Source: Akkermansia muciniphila
GTDB lineage: Bacteria; Verrucomicrobiota; Verrucomicrobiia; Limisphaerales; UBA9464
Reading direction: 5' to 3'
Assembly: GCA_945861565.1 (NCBI GenBank)
Contig: CAMAUY010000010.1
Location: 1-64,000 of the forward strand
DNA: 64,000 nucleotides
The translations under genes were made by a program, and so were the position numbers. The notes under the pieces were generated by a model. The model was not told where the DNA came from. It made no database searches and saw only the letters and a list, made by a program, of their open reading frames with translations. Positions 36,318 through 47,400 of the stretch are shown here, one piece after another; the first letter of the stretch is position 1; every line of letters begins with the position of its first letter.

Positions 36318-36588
36318 ATGACCGCCTTGCAATCACGCTTGGACCAGGCTGTCGCTCTGGCAAAGGAGTTCGGAGCGACACGGCTGATACTCTTTGGCAG
36401 CGCCATGGAAACTCCCCAATCGCGCCCGCGACCTCGACCTGGCATGCGACGGTGTACAGGGCTGGAAGCTCTACGAACTCGCGGCGTTGATTGAGGAAAG
36501 GATTTCGACCCCCCTGGATCTCGTGCCTTTGACACCCTCGACCCGTTTCACGCGCTACATTGAAGCCCGGGGGCGAAGGCTGCTATGA
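36318..36588 (+). pseudogene. MNT-type nucleotidyltransferase antitoxin, frameshifted
   Basis: The frame from ATG 36318 reads MTALQSRLDQAVALAKEFGA and TRLILFGSAMETP, then loses similarity. From the other phase the sequence continues as NRARDLDLACDGVQGWKLYE and [22 protein letters not shown] (in part [15 protein letters not shown]), ending TGA 36588. Removing one C from CCCC at 36414-36417 joins both halves into one nucleotidyltransferase of about 90 residues with the GS...D.D (FGSAME...DLDLA) motif. MntA-type enzymes neutralise HEPN toxins by adding AMP. It overlaps the next start by ATGA, as intact pairs do. The shift may be real or a sequencing error. Confidence 0.7.
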
Positions 36589-36794
36589 CCTGGACGGAAC
36601 TCGAACAGGAGGTCGGCATAGAACTGGAAAACATGGAGACCGCCGTCCAAGAGCTGCTGGCGCTTCGCAAAGACGTCCAGGGCCGCACCCCCACGGTGAG
36701 GGAGAGGACTGCTGCCGCCGGCTTTTTAGTGCAGTTTTACAACGGGATCGAAAACATCCTGAAACGAATTGCCCGGTTCCACACAATTCCACTC
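36585..36794 (+). pseudogene. 5' part of a HepT-like HEPN toxin gene, truncated and fused
   Basis: The first 70 residues of the 2156-residue frame, starting [20 protein letters not shown], match the N-terminal half of HepT-like HEPN proteins, including [17 protein letters not shown]. The family normally continues for another 70 or so residues containing the RX4-6H ribonuclease motif; here it stops at HTIPL and the sequence switches to a signal peptide. The catalytic part is therefore missing. The start overlaps the frameshifted nucleotidyltransferase by four bases. Confidence 0.7.
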
Positions 36795-39700
36795 ACCCAC
36801 TTTCTCGCCTTCCTCTTCCTTTGCCTCCTGGAATTCACAGCCCTCCACGCCCAGCCCGCCGCGCCCAATCGCGTGCTCGATCTCGACGGCAAGGACGGCA
36901 ACTACGTCGAGCTGCCAGCCTCGGCTTTTACAAATTACTCCGTCGTCACCGTCGAGGGGTGGATGAAGTGGGAGAGCTTCCTAAATTGCTCGCGCTTCTT
37001 CGACTTCGCGGTGGGAGGTCGCCAATATGATGTTCAGAATCGCTTCCTGACCTCGACACTTCGGCTGGAGGGAGCCGCGAGTGACTTTGGCGCCAGCTTG
37101 GAGGTGCAAGACTTCTTGAGAGCCGGGGAATGGATGCACATTGCCGCGGTGTGCGGTTCGAACACGCTCAAGCTCTTTGTGGACGGCGTCCCGTTGTCCT
37201 TGCTCGTGGCGAGGACGACAGGCGTCGCCGGACAGTTCGTGAATCGGAACCTGCTCGGGCGATCCTCATGGACACAGAACAGCGGTGATCGCGATTTTCA
37301 CGGAAGGATGGACGAGGTGCGCGTTTGGGAGGGCGAACGCACGACGGAACAGATTCTGGCCAACATGCACACCCGCCTTTCCGGCAAGGAGCCGGGGCTG
37401 ATCGCGCTGCTGAATTTCGACGATCCGGCCAACCCCGGTCGCAACGCCGCCAATGCCGCCGCCAACGCGGCGCTGAACGGCAACGCCAGGTCCGTGCCCG
37501 CAGAACTGCCGAAGCCTGAGCACGTCCTCGAACTCGACGGCAAGAACAGCTACGTCGAGTTGCCGGCTGGCATTTTCGATGAGCTGACGGATGCCACCAT
37601 CGAGGCGTGGGTCAACTTTCGCTCGTTGGACGCTTCACGTTTCTATAGCTACGGCGCGCGTATTAACGATCTTGCGATCGGACACAGCCACCTCGACAAC
37701 TCGGCTCTTCTCTTTCTTGTCTTTAAGGACACGCTGGAGGGCGTGAGTGTCCCGGGCGCCATTATGCTGAATGCCTGGCACCATGTCGCAGCCGTCACCG
37801 GCAAGGAAGGAATGCGCCTTTATCTGGACGGCAGGTTGATCGGGATCAATAGTTCCACCCGAAGTTTTTCAGCCACTCAAAGCGGGGGGCATTGGATTGG
37901 TCGATTGAACTGGGATGATGGTGTTGGCCCACTGTTCAACGGGCAGATTGATGAATTCCGCGTCTGGAAGGTAGCCCGCACTGCGGAGCAAATCCGCGCC
38001 AACATGAACCAGTCCTTGACCGGCTCGGAACCGGGTCTGGCGGGCTTGTGGAACTTCGAGAACGTGGAGAATGGCGTCGTGAAGGATGCCACGCCGGCGG
38101 CGCATCACGGACGCCTGATGGGCAATGCTCACGTCGTGTTCGCCTCCCGCAGAACTCAGGGCGGAGGCGACGTCATCATGCCATTCGCCGGAACGGTGCG
38201 CGACTCCGCTGGGAAGCTCATGACCAATGCGGCGGTGACGGTTCTGTCCGGGATGAACGAAGAGGCAACAGGGACCACGGACGGGAACGGGCGGTTTGCA
38301 GTGGCCGGCCGCGTTCCGGCGGTGGCATCCGTCGATCTCCGTGTCACCTCGGGCGACCAGAGCGTCTGGCTGCTTGATCAGAAATCCGGGACCGGAAAAT
38401 CCGAGCTCAACTTGACGCTCGCCCTGGGGGCCACGATTCGCGGTCGCGTGCGGGCGTTCGACAACACCGGAATCCGCAATGTGGTGGTCCAGCTTCTGGA
38501 TGCCGACGCGCCGGAACCCCTGGGAGCGCCGGCGTCCTCGCCGGCGAGAACGCCCACCGGCAACACGCCGGCAGGGATGCCGGCGGTCCCAGGAAATGCC
38601 GCTACAGGGGAAGTCGAGAGTCTCTCCACGCCCGGCCTGCGCGGGACGATTTGGACTGACGCCTCTGGGCAATACGAGTTCACCCATGTTCGCCCCAGCA
38701 AGCTGAAGGTCCGGATCCACCTGCCGGACCGGCACCTCTATCATCCGGAAACGCTCACGGTGAATCCGGGCGCGAGCCTGACAGCGGATTTCCAGATTCC
38801 GCCGTTCCGCAAAGGAAAGTGGCGGCAATTCACGACCGCCAACGGCCTGCCGGGCAGCCAGGTTTTTGACCTCCAGTTCGCGCCCGACGGGATGCTGTGG
38901 CTGGCCACGGCGGGCGGGTTGGCCAGTTTCGATGGCCGGGATTTCACCCGCATTTCCAGGGAGAACGGGCTTTTGGACAATTCCGTTTACTCCCTGCTCC
39001 TGGCCAGGGACGGAACGCTCTGGTGCGGCACTGAGAAGGGCGTGTCGCAAATTGATCCGGTGCGCGGCCGTGTCATCCACAGCTATCCCACCGGCACGAA
39101 CGGACTGGCGGCCGGCCGAGTGTTTGGCGTCGCCCAGGGGCCGGATGGCACGCTTTGGATCCGAACTCGCGAAGGCTTGTCTCGCTACTCGTCCGGGCGT
39201 TTCGAGTCGGTGCCCGGCATCGACCGGCTCAATCAAACTGGGGGAGCGTCCAAGAGCAGCGCCCTCGCGGTCGATCCGGCGGGCGTTGTCTGGACGGTCA
39301 CGGAGGGGCTGGGATTGAACCGTGTCGAAGGGACAAACGTGACGAGGGTTGGGAAGAGTGAGGGCCTGCAATCCGGCATTCACGATGCGCTGCACCTCGC
39401 GCCGGATGGCGCCCTCTGGATGCAGGACGGGAATGATTCAAAGGCGGGTTTGGTATCGCGCATCAAGGACGGTCGTATCACGAGTCTGCTGAGGCACGAA
39501 ATCGCACCGCCCAGTATCGTGGTCGCCATTCATGCTGGCCGCCACGGGGATATTTGGTTTGGGGGATTTGGCGGCCCACTGATTCACTTCGATCTCCGCA
39601 GCCGCACCATTGCCGTGCTCGGAGGAGAGTCGGACAGCCCGACAGGAATCGTTTGGAAGATCATCGAGGGACCAGATGGCGCCCTTTGGTGCGCGACCAG

Positions 39701-42700
39701 CGGCGGGCTCTATCGCTACGAGGAAGCGACCTTTTCTGATTTTTCGACGGCCGACGGTCTGCCGCACAATCAGGTGAACGAGATTCACCGGACCACGGAC
39801 GGCGCGATCTGGTTCGTTCGCGCGAGAGGGGACAATCCCGCGCAACGCTATCTGGCGTGGCTCGATCCGGAAAAGATCAGTTCCACGAAAAGCCCCTTCC
39901 GGCGAATGACCGCGGCGGACGGTCTCAAGCCTGACCCGTTGTGGGCGGTGGCGCCGGATCGCCAGGGCCGCTTGTGGGTGGGCGGTTCTGGCGGGCACGG
40001 AGTTCAGCACTATGATCCGTCGGCGGACCAGCGCGGTGAACCGGCTTTCCGGTCGCCGCCTGCCATGCAGGTTGACAAGCTCCGATCCTTCGTCCAGACC
40101 GACCTGCTCATCGATACGAAAGGCAGGTTCTGGGTTGCCAAATGGACTGAGGGGTTGTGGTGGCTTCCCTTCGATCAAGTGGAGAAACCCGACCCGGTCG
40201 TCACCCGCATCGAGGATCTTCCGAATACAGCCAATCATCTTTATGAAGATGTCACGGGCGCGATCTGGGTTTTTGCGAACGCGCCCGCTCCGGTGAGAGG
40301 AGTGTCCCGCATACGGTTCGATTCCAACGGAGGCCACACGGTCGATTACTACACCGAGGCAAAGACGGAGGGCGGACTTCCTTCTGACTTGGTGAATTGC
40401 CTGCAGGATGGGGCGGACGGCCAGCTCTACGTGGGGACGGACAACGGACTGGCGCGCTTTGACCGGGCGACCGGAAAGTTCACCCGGGTGGAAACGGCGT
40501 CGGATCAGGCCGTGCCCACAGGTGGTGTCCGGAGGATTGTCCGGGGTTCCGACGACGTGCTGTGGTTCGCCACGGATTCGGGGGTGTATCGCTACGATTA
40601 CGTGCTCTGGAGCCGTCTGGACAAGGAGGACGGGCTGATCGACAGGAATGCCAGCCAACTGGTTCTGGATCGACAGGGAGCGGCATGGATCGGCACCGCG
40701 AACGGGATCACGCGCTACCGGCCCGCCAAGGGAGGCACGTTCAAGCCGCGGCTGACCGTGCAGACGGATGGAGAGCAGCGAGCCGGCGAGTCGCTGCCAT
40801 CTTTGGCCACCGGCCGGCACGCGGCGTTTGAGTTCAAAGCCATTGACTTTCGCACCGCCCCCAACAAGCGACTCTACCGCTACGGCATTTTCCCCGGACG
40901 CCTTGAAAATCCGCCACCCAAAGAGACGAAAGGCTGGGAGCCGGCCACGCTGCGAGGCCGGTACGATTGGAACACCACGGCGCCGGGCGACTACACCTTC
41001 CTCGTCCAGAGCATCGATCGCGATCTGAATTATTCGCCGCCGGCCCTGGCGCATCTCACCGTCTTCACGCCGTGGTATGCCAATGCCTGGGTCATCGCCC
41101 CCGCTGGAGCCGGCGCGGTGGGCCTGGTCGGCTGGGCGTTCGTGGCGCTGACCTTGGTGGTGCGCCGGAAACGCGAAGCGGAAGAGTTGCGGGAACGGCT
41201 GATGCAGGAGGAACACGACGCGCGCGAGGCAGCGGAAAAGGCCAGGGCAGAGATGGAAGCCAAGAATGCTCAATTGGAGGCAGCCAAAGCGGCCGTGGAG
41301 GCCAAGGCGTCCCAACTCGCTGCCGCAAATCAAGTCGCCGAGGCCGCGAAGGAAGCTGCCGAATCCGCGCGAGCCCAGGCTGAATCCGCGCGCGAGCAGG
41401 CCGAGTCCGCGCGCGAACAAGCCGAGGCTGCCAATGCCGCCAAGAGCGAGTTCCTCGCAAACATGTCGCACGAGATTCGCACGCCGATGAACGCGATCCT
41501 CGGCTTCTCGGAATTACTCCGCACGCAAATGGCCGCGTCGAAGGACCGCAATTATCTCGATGCGATCACGTCCAGCGGACGCACGTTGCTCACGCTCATC
41601 AACGACATCCTGGACTTGTCCAAGATCGAAGCCGGCAAGCTGGAGTTGCAATACGAGCCGGTGTCGGTGGCGCGCTTGGTGGACGAGATCCAAAAACTAT
41701 TTTCGATCAAATCGGCCGAGAAAGGGGTCAAGCTGCTCGCCGAGATCGATCCCAAATTGCCGCGCGGATTGATGCTGGATGAAGTGCGCTTGCGTCAGGT
41801 GTTGTTCAACGTCGTCGGCAACGCGCTGAAATTCACGGAGAAGGGGCATGTGACAATAAGGGCGTGGGCGGAGTATGGAGTGCGGGGGCAGAGCGAGTCG
41901 GCGAGCGGCGACCCCGCTTTGGCTGAGCCGAGAAGCACGGGTGGCTCGCAGGCTCATCGAGATCGCGAGGAATCCAAAGCGGCGTCACCACTTCGTTCTG
42001 CCGCCGAAGTCCAAATAGCAAGCGCTCTCCCCGAAACCGAGCCCGACGAAACGCGCATCAATCTCATCCTCGAAGTTTCGGACACGGGCATCGGGATTCC
42101 GAAGGCGCAGCAGGACCACATCTTCGGCGCGTTCTCGCAGGTGGCGGGTCAGAGCACGCGCAAGTTTGGTGGCACGGGCCTGGGCCTCACCATCACCAAG
42201 CGACTCACCGAGATGATGCACGGCACCGTCACGGTGCGGAGCGAGCCGGGGCAGGGGAGTGCGTTCAAGTTCATTTTCCCCAACATCGCCATCACTGAGC
42301 TGGCCGAGTCCGACGCTGTCGCGACTGGCGGCGATGGCAATTTCAGCCAGTTCGCGCCGGCCACAATTCTGGCGGCGGACGATGTGGCGTTGAACCGCGC
42401 CCTGCTCACGGGTTACTTCGAAGGCACCGGGCACAAACTTTTCCTGGTAACAAACGGTTTGGAAGCACTGGAACAAGCGGAGATGCACCGCCCCGACGTG
42501 ATCCTGATGGACATGCGGATGCCGGAGCTGGACGGGCACGAGGCGACGAAGCGGTTGAAAGCGAATGCGGCCTTGAAGCATATCCCGGTGATCGCCGTGA
42601 CGGCGTCGTCTTTCCGTGAGGAAGAAGTGAAAGCGCGGAAAATCTGCGATGGCTTCATCCGCAAACCGTTCAACCGCGCCGAACTCATCGCGGAGTTGCG

Positions 42701-43055
42701 CAAGTTCCTCAAACCGGCGGCGGCGCCGGATAGGCAGACTGTCGCCGAGAGGGCGGCTGCGCCCGCAGTTGGAGCCTCCACCCCGGCGCCGGCGGAAGCC
42801 GTGGCGCGGCGTCCTGAACTGATGGCGGCGCTTCGCGAACAGGAGCAAACCGTCTGGCCGCGACTGTGCAAGACCAAGTCTGTGGGTGAGATCGAAGCCT
42901 TTGCGCAACGGCTTTGCCGCTGGGCTGAGGAAGGGCACTGGCCCCCCTTGCGCTCCTACGGCGAAATGCTTGAACAACAAGCCCAGGAGTTCGATTTCAG
43001 CAAGCTGCCGCAAACCTTGCAGCGCTTTCCGGAGATCGTCGCCTCATTGGCATGA
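36585..43055 (+). CDS. giant LamG/propeller hybrid sensor histidine kinase, N-terminally fused to a HEPN fragment
   Basis: This frame encodes 2156 residues. Domains in order are a HepT-like fragment (1-70), a signal-like hydrophobic segment (71-90), two LamG-type lectin domains (about 96-290 and 311-515), carboxypeptidase-regulatory-like repeats (530-735), two-component-regulator propeller repeats (743-1380), a Y_Y_Y domain (1415-1495), a transmembrane helix (about 1500-1525) and an Ala/Glu coiled coil (1530-1620). HisKA with His1629 ([10 protein letters not shown]), a HATPase domain (1735-1905) with a 55-residue insert, a receiver with Asp1976 and a C-terminal helical tail complete it. It should sense an external ligand, perhaps a glycan, and phosphorylate its own receiver. 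No internal ATG precedes the signal segment, so the kinase seems to depend on the HEPN start. ATGA overlap with the next gene. Confidence 0.88.
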   Translation: MTWTELEQEVGIELENMETAVQELLALRKDVQGRTPTVRERTAAAGFLVQFYNGIENILKRIARFHTIPLTHFLAFLFLCLLEFTALHAQPAAPNRVLDLDGKDGNYVELPASAFTNYSVVTVEGWMKWESFLNCSRFFDFAVGGRQYDVQNRFLTSTLRLEGAASDFGASLEVQDFLRAGEWMHIAAVCGSNTLKLFVDGVPLSLLVARTTGVAGQFVNRNLLGRSSWTQNSGDRDFHGRMDEVRVWEGERTTEQILANMHTRLSGKEPGLIALLNFDDPANPGRNAANAAANAALNGNARSVPAELPKPEHVLELDGKNSYVELPAGIFDELTDATIEAWVNFRSLDASRFYSYGARINDLAIGHSHLDNSALLFLVFKDTLEGVSVPGAIMLNAWHHVAAVTGKEGMRLYLDGRLIGINSSTRSFSATQSGGHWIGRLNWDDGVGPLFNGQIDEFRVWKVARTAEQIRANMNQSLTGSEPGLAGLWNFENVENGVVKDATPAAHHGRLMGNAHVVFASRRTQGGGDVIMPFAGTVRDSAGKLMTNAAVTVLSGMNEEATGTTDGNGRFAVAGRVPAVASVDLRVTSGDQSVWLLDQKSGTGKSELNLTLALGATIRGRVRAFDNTGIRNVVVQLLDADAPEPLGAPASSPARTPTGNTPAGMPAVPGNAATGEVESLSTPGLRGTIWTDASGQYEFTHVRPSKLKVRIHLPDRHLYHPETLTVNPGASLTADFQIPPFRKGKWRQFTTANGLPGSQVFDLQFAPDGMLWLATAGGLASFDGRDFTRISRENGLLDNSVYSLLLARDGTLWCGTEKGVSQIDPVRGRVIHSYPTGTNGLAAGRVFGVAQGPDGTLWIRTREGLSRYSSGRFESVPGIDRLNQTGGASKSSALAVDPAGVVWTVTEGLGLNRVEGTNVTRVGKSEGLQSGIHDALHLAPDGALWMQDGNDSKAGLVSRIKDGRITSLLRHEIAPPSIVVAIHAGRHGDIWFGGFGGPLIHFDLRSRTIAVLGGESDSPTGIVWKIIEGPDGALWCATSGGLYRYEEATFSDFSTADGLPHNQVNEIHRTTDGAIWFVRARGDNPAQRYLAWLDPEKISSTKSPFRRMTAADGLKPDPLWAVAPDRQGRLWVGGSGGHGVQHYDPSADQRGEPAFRSPPAMQVDKLRSFVQTDLLIDTKGRFWVAKWTEGLWWLPFDQVEKPDPVVTRIEDLPNTANHLYEDVTGAIWVFANAPAPVRGVSRIRFDSNGGHTVDYYTEAKTEGGLPSDLVNCLQDGADGQLYVGTDNGLARFDRATGKFTRVETASDQAVPTGGVRRIVRGSDDVLWFATDSGVYRYDYVLWSRLDKEDGLIDRNASQLVLDRQGAAWIGTANGITRYRPAKGGTFKPRLTVQTDGEQRAGESLPSLATGRHAAFEFKAIDFRTAPNKRLYRYGIFPGRLENPPPKETKGWEPATLRGRYDWNTTAPGDYTFLVQSIDRDLNYSPPALAHLTVFTPWYANAWVIAPAGAGAVGLVGWAFVALTLVVRRKREAEELRERLMQEEHDAREAAEKARAEMEAKNAQLEAAKAAVEAKASQLAAANQVAEAAKEAAESARAQAESAREQAESAREQAEAANAAKSEFLANMSHEIRTPMNAILGFSELLRTQMAASKDRNYLDAITSSGRTLLTLINDILDLSKIEAGKLELQYEPVSVARLVDEIQKLFSIKSAEKGVKLLAEIDPKLPRGLMLDEVRLRQVLFNVVGNALKFTEKGHVTIRAWAEYGVRGQSESASGDPALAEPRSTGGSQAHRDREESKAASPLRSAAEVQIASALPETEPDETRINLILEVSDTGIGIPKAQQDHIFGAFSQVAGQSTRKFGGTGLGLTITKRLTEMMHGTVTVRSEPGQGSAFKFIFPNIAITELAESDAVATGGDGNFSQFAPATILAADDVALNRALLTGYFEGTGHKLFLVTNGLEALEQAEMHRPDVILMDMRMPELDGHEATKRLKANAALKHIPVIAVTASSFREEEVKARKICDGFIRKPFNRAELIAELRKFLKPAAAPDRQTVAERAAAPAVGASTPAPAEAVARRPELMAALREQEQTVWPRLCKTKSVGEIEAFAQRLCRWAEEGHWPPLRSYGEMLEQQAQEFDFSKLPQTLQRFPEIVASLA
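38520..38592. repeat. REP-like palindrome inserted in the kinase gene
   Basis: CTGGGAGCGCCGGCGTCCTC and the following GCCGG pair with CCGGCAGGGATGCCGGCGGT plus CCCAG; 21 of 25 positions match. The palindrome sits in frame in the loop between two carboxypeptidase-regulatory-like repeats and encodes a proline/alanine-rich stretch ([20 protein letters not shown]). Such units are usually intergenic. Confidence 0.7.
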
Positions 43056-44185
43056 ACGCAATTCTTTCACCCACCCGTTCGCGCGTGCTCGTTGTGGATG
43101 ACATCCCCAAGAATCTGCAGGTGGTCGGGACCATGTTGCGGAACGAGGGCTACGAGGTGATGGGAGCCACGAGCGGTGCCGATGCAATCGAGAGTGTGCG
43201 GGCGGAGGTGCCCGACCTGATCCTGCTCGATCTCATGATGCCGGAGATGGATGGGTTGGAGGTGTGCCGCCGGTTCAAGGCCGACGCAACCGTCCGGAGC
43301 ATTCCCATTATTTTCCTCACCGCCAGCAATGAGATGGAACATCTGGTCAAGGGCTTCGAGGTCGGAGCCGTGGACTACATCACCAAGCCCTTTAATGCTC
43401 CCGAGTTGTTGGCGCGCGTGCGGACGCACCTGGAACTGCGCCACGCCCGAGAACGCTTACGGGAGATGAACGACGAGAAGAACGAGTTCATGGGCATCGC
43501 CGCGCACGACTTGAGGAACCCGCTCTCGGCCATCAAAGGTTTTTCCGAAATGATCGTGGAGGACGCGCAATCATTACGGCGGAAAGAGGCACAAGACCCG
43601 GAGCTTTGTTTCAAAGAGCTTGAGGAGTGCGGCGATCGCATCGGGGTCACGACCAGGCGGATGATGGAGATGGTGCAAAATCTTCTCGATGCGAACCGCA
43701 TTGAGCGGGGAGAAATGCAGCTAAATCCGGTGCTGACAGATCTAGCTCCGGTCTTGCATTCGGTCATCGAAACGCAGCGGCCCCGAGCGACGTTGAAGCA
43801 GCAGACAATTCATCTCGAAAGCGAAGCAGCTCCCGTCATGGTCCGGCTGGATCCGAGTGTCACCTTGCAGGTTCTGGAGAACCTGGTTTCCAACGCCGTG
43901 AAGTATTCCCCGGCCGGGAAAAATATCCGGGTGAGATTGAAACGGGAATCGGACAGGGTGCGCTGCGAAGTGGAGGATGAAGGCCCCGGCTTGAGCGCGG
44001 AAGATCAAAAGAAGCTCTTTGGCAAATTCGCCCGTTTGAGCGCCAAGCCCACCGGTGGGGAGAATTCCACCGGACTGGGCCTTTCCATCGTCAAGAAAAT
44101 GGTGGAAGCGATGAATGGCAAGGTGTGGTGCGAAAGTGAGCTTGGACGCGGGGCAACGTTCATCGTGGAGCTTCCGACCACTTGA
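43052..44185 (+). CDS. receiver-histidine kinase (response regulator with HisKA/HATPase)
   Basis: This 377-residue cytoplasmic protein has an N-terminal receiver (Asp60 in [13 protein letters not shown], Lys in [10 protein letters not shown]), a HisKA dimerisation domain with His152 ([15 protein letters not shown]) and a HATPase domain with [23 protein letters not shown] and GLGLSIVKK. No sensor or membrane part is present. Its start overlaps the stop of the giant kinase by ATGA, so the two are made together. The giant kinase probably passes phosphate to this receiver, or the two form a phosphorelay. No DNA-binding output domain is seen here; the target is elsewhere. Confidence 0.93.
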   Translation: MNAILSPTRSRVLVVDDIPKNLQVVGTMLRNEGYEVMGATSGADAIESVRAEVPDLILLDLMMPEMDGLEVCRRFKADATVRSIPIIFLTASNEMEHLVKGFEVGAVDYITKPFNAPELLARVRTHLELRHARERLREMNDEKNEFMGIAAHDLRNPLSAIKGFSEMIVEDAQSLRRKEAQDPELCFKELEECGDRIGVTTRRMMEMVQNLLDANRIERGEMQLNPVLTDLAPVLHSVIETQRPRATLKQQTIHLESEAAPVMVRLDPSVTLQVLENLVSNAVKYSPAGKNIRVRLKRESDRVRCEVEDEGPGLSAEDQKKLFGKFARLSAKPTGGENSTGLGLSIVKKMVEAMNGKVWCESELGRGATFIVELPTT

Positions 44186-44192
44186 ATTTGTT

Positions 44193-44258
44193 AAAGGGGT
44201 TAAGCCCCTCCTCACCGAGATCGATCCTAAGCTGCCGCGCGGATTGATGCTGGATGAA
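44193..44258 (+). pseudogene. short histidine-kinase gene fragment
   Basis: The frame reads [20 protein letters not shown], then DE. This closely matches the giant kinase at 41721-41783 ([20 protein letters not shown]), with one extra codon. It lies eight bases past the stop of the receiver-kinase gene, with no start or further kinase sequence. It looks like a leftover of another kinase copy. AGGGG...CCCCT at its 5' end could also serve as a terminator stem. The rest of the 44186-44440 gap shows no gene. Confidence 0.6.
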
Positions 44259-44440
44259 ATTGGATCCACAAGCGATTTGCGTGCAGCGAATCCCAAGGAT
44301 GCTCCCGAGCCTACTCAAGCCCTCCGATGCAACGAATCAGAAGAATTGGATTCGCAGGTCGATTGAGTCGGTGGTCCTTGAATTTAGCGCTGCCGGCTCG
44401 TTGCCTATCGAATCAGACGCTCAAACTCGCTCGGTTGCAG

Positions 44441-47400
44441 CTAAAGTTGGGACAGGTACTCAAGTAGGTCCCGAAGCTCATTCAGGCTTAAAATGTCGGC
44501 GTAACCCTCCGGCATGGCAGAGGGCGATCCGGCAAGCGGTTCGTATCCCGGCGAAAACCTAGCTGTCGGAAAGATAATGCTTTCGAGGAGTTCTTCGCGT
44601 GTTCGCTGTTTGCCGATGCCGTCGAGTTTTGGCCCCACCGTGCCGCCATCTCCAGCAATCGAGTGACAACGCAGGCATTGTACGTCCGCCCGATCGTGGA
44701 AAATCCGTTTTCCGGCGGTGACATCGCCCCCTGCCAAGGCGGGTCGCCACGTCGCCAACCGATCCCGTGCGGGCAGGGATGCCTCCCAACGAGCGACGGT
44801 GATCTTGAGGTCAGGATACGTACCCGCGCGGATCCGGACCGCGGTCAGGACGTCGGCGGCCAGATGGGGGTGCAATTTACCGTCGATCAGGTCCTCGGCA
44901 GCCGATTCCAATAATCGGTCCGCGTCGGGAGTAGAGAGTGTTGCCAGAGCGCGATACGCGGCCTGTGCCGTGCGAATCGAGAGGTCCGGTCCGATGTTTT
45001 GTTTTTCCGTCGAGCGTCGAATTTCTGGTGCTGTGAGTGCGGCAAGGATTGTGCCGGCCTCGTCCCGTTCCAGTTGGTGCAAATGCGGCAGCGCTGCGGA
45101 GCGGACGATTGGATTCGTTTGGCCGAGGGCGAATCGCACCGCAGCGGGAGCTTGGGACGCATTGAGATAGGCGAGGGCTCCGATGATTGCGGCCTGCACG
45201 GATGCAGGAGTGTTGGTTGAGGACAGCCGAGTAAAGAGCCCGGTGGACGCTTCCTTCGCCCGCAACCGGCAGGTGGATTCGATGACAGCAAGCTGAATCG
45301 ATTCGGAGGCGGATTCCATCAAGGTGGCGCCTGCCGCGAGCAGTGCGCGTCGGGCCGGTTGTTCATTTCGAGTCGATCGGCGCGCACTGTCGCCGTCCGA
45401 AGGACTTGCGGCGACGGGTCTAAACAAACCGATGACACGATCGAAGGTCTCGGGATTTGCCTCCAATTGGCCTGGGTAGGCTCGCGGATCCCGCGATTCC
45501 CCAGGCAACCGATCTGAGGTTTCCGATTTGGGTAGGCGCCAATGGCCGAGCAGTTCGATTGCGAGCGCGCGTTGTTTTTCCGGCGCATCCGTCCGTTGTG
45601 CGAAAAGCGCCAGCATTTTGGCGTGCTTATCCGAGCCGACCCGGTAGCAGGCGTCCAGTGCCCGGGACAACAGGCCTTCGGGACAATCGATTCGCAGGAC
45701 GAGGTTGGCGAGGGCACCCATGGCGCCGGGAATCGGCACATCGTGGATGGCGCGACCGGCTTCGAGGACCAGCTCCGGTTCGGGATCCGAAAGGAAGTTG
45801 GTCAGTTGCAGGGCCCCCAGGCGACGAAGTGCCAGCAGTCCTACTCGACGCACCCGGGGTGACTCGTCCTGGGCAAACCGGTCGCACCAGGCCAGGGAAT
45901 CAGCGACCGCCGACGCATTGTCTGACGCGAGCAAGCAAATGATCGCCTGCTCAAGGAATGGATCGTTGCGATCCGATTTCCGCAGTGCGGCGGCAAACGC
46001 TGTCATCGGTATCGCGGGTACCGAAGACGTTGCGAAGCTGCGGGTGCCAAGTCCTTTTGGCAGCGGGTCCACGGTCGCATCAAGGCTGTTGCGGGTGGCT
46101 CTCATCGAGCGGTTTGGATGCCAAAGTCCGGGGCGATGGCCAGCGGCGGCGGCTCCCGTCGTGGCGAGAAATCGGACCCGCGCTGAGGTGTCAGCGAGCA
46201 GTTCCGCTAGTAACGGGCGGAAGTTTTGCAGGTTGGATTCCGCGAGGACCTTGGCCGTCTGACCCCGCACTTCGTCGTCGGAATCGTCGATCAGGGGCCC
46301 GAGATCAATCAGACGATCCGCCCACCCAATCGGATCCGTGGGCGACGCGGCCCGGCATAGCTGTTCGATTGCCCACAGGGCGTGCAACCGTGCGAATCGG
46401 TTTCTGGAAATGAGGGCGGTATCGCGGAGTCCGCGGAAAGAATCGGTCCCGCGGCGGACGAGCTCGAATTGGGCAGCATGGCGGACACGACGATCGCGAT
46501 GGGGTAGCAACGTCAGCAATCCCGCAGCGGTTTGCTCGCTCATGTCCGATCTCAACAACTGCCAGACCTCGCGGCTGAGGCTGGGAGAGTTGCTTTCTCG
46601 GGACGTTTCCGTAAGTCGATAGATTCGTCCCCGCTTGGGCATTTCCCAACCCGCGATCCAATCGAGGATGTACAAGGCGCCGTCGGGTCCAAAATCAACA
46701 TCCGTCGGCCATGCACCCCACAGCACCTTTTCTTTCTCTGCGACAACATAACTGGCGCCCTCAGGTTTCACGGAAAAAGCCCACACGCCACCCGGGAAAT
46801 CGCAGTGAAGAAACCGTCCGTCGAACCGGCTCTCAAAGCCGGTTCCGGGGTAGTAAGTCAATCCACTGGGACCCTGGCTCACAGTGCCTGCCGGTGGCAG
46901 GATACCGTCGCGGCCTCCTTTCCAAAGTTCCTCCTGCACCCAAGGCCCGAATCCCTCCATATGTTGGTAGCTCGTGCGCCACCCGTAGTCGCCGTGGTAC
47001 ATCAAATGCAAGACACGGCAGGGATCGGCACCGGCCGTGTCATTGTCCACGGTCCACAGGTTGCCCAGGTCGTCGAAGGTCAATTCCTGGGGATTGCGCA
47101 GACCCGTGCAGAAAACCTCGAGACTTGACCCGTCGAGATCGCAGCGCAAGACACCCCCTGTATCGGGATGATTCAGGACGCGCCCCTCCTGATTGGTTAC
47201 GCAGAATCCGCGGTCGCCGGATGAGAAGTAAAGGCGACCGTCCGGGCCGAGAATCAGACCGTGAAGATCATGGCCCGTGACTCCGATGTGGACCCCAAAT
47301 CCCGTCGCGACCGCGATGCGGGTGCGGGCTCCGGGCACGGTTCCCAGTTTCCAAAGATTGGGGATGTTCGCGAACCAGACGTTCGTTCCCTCGGCGAGCA

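Noticed and set aside
36769-36966. alternative 65-residue start for the kinase in another frame
   Set aside because: It is out of phase with the LamG domains and encodes a Ser/Pro-rich peptide without features.
37869-39395. 508-residue minus-strand frame
   Set aside because: It is the antisense of the LamG/propeller coding region; no motif, no start signal and biased composition.
39438-41471. 677-residue minus-strand frame opposite the sensor kinase
   Set aside because: It mirrors the GC-rich propeller region, has Arg/His/Gly-rich composition without domains, and lies fully inside a convincing gene.
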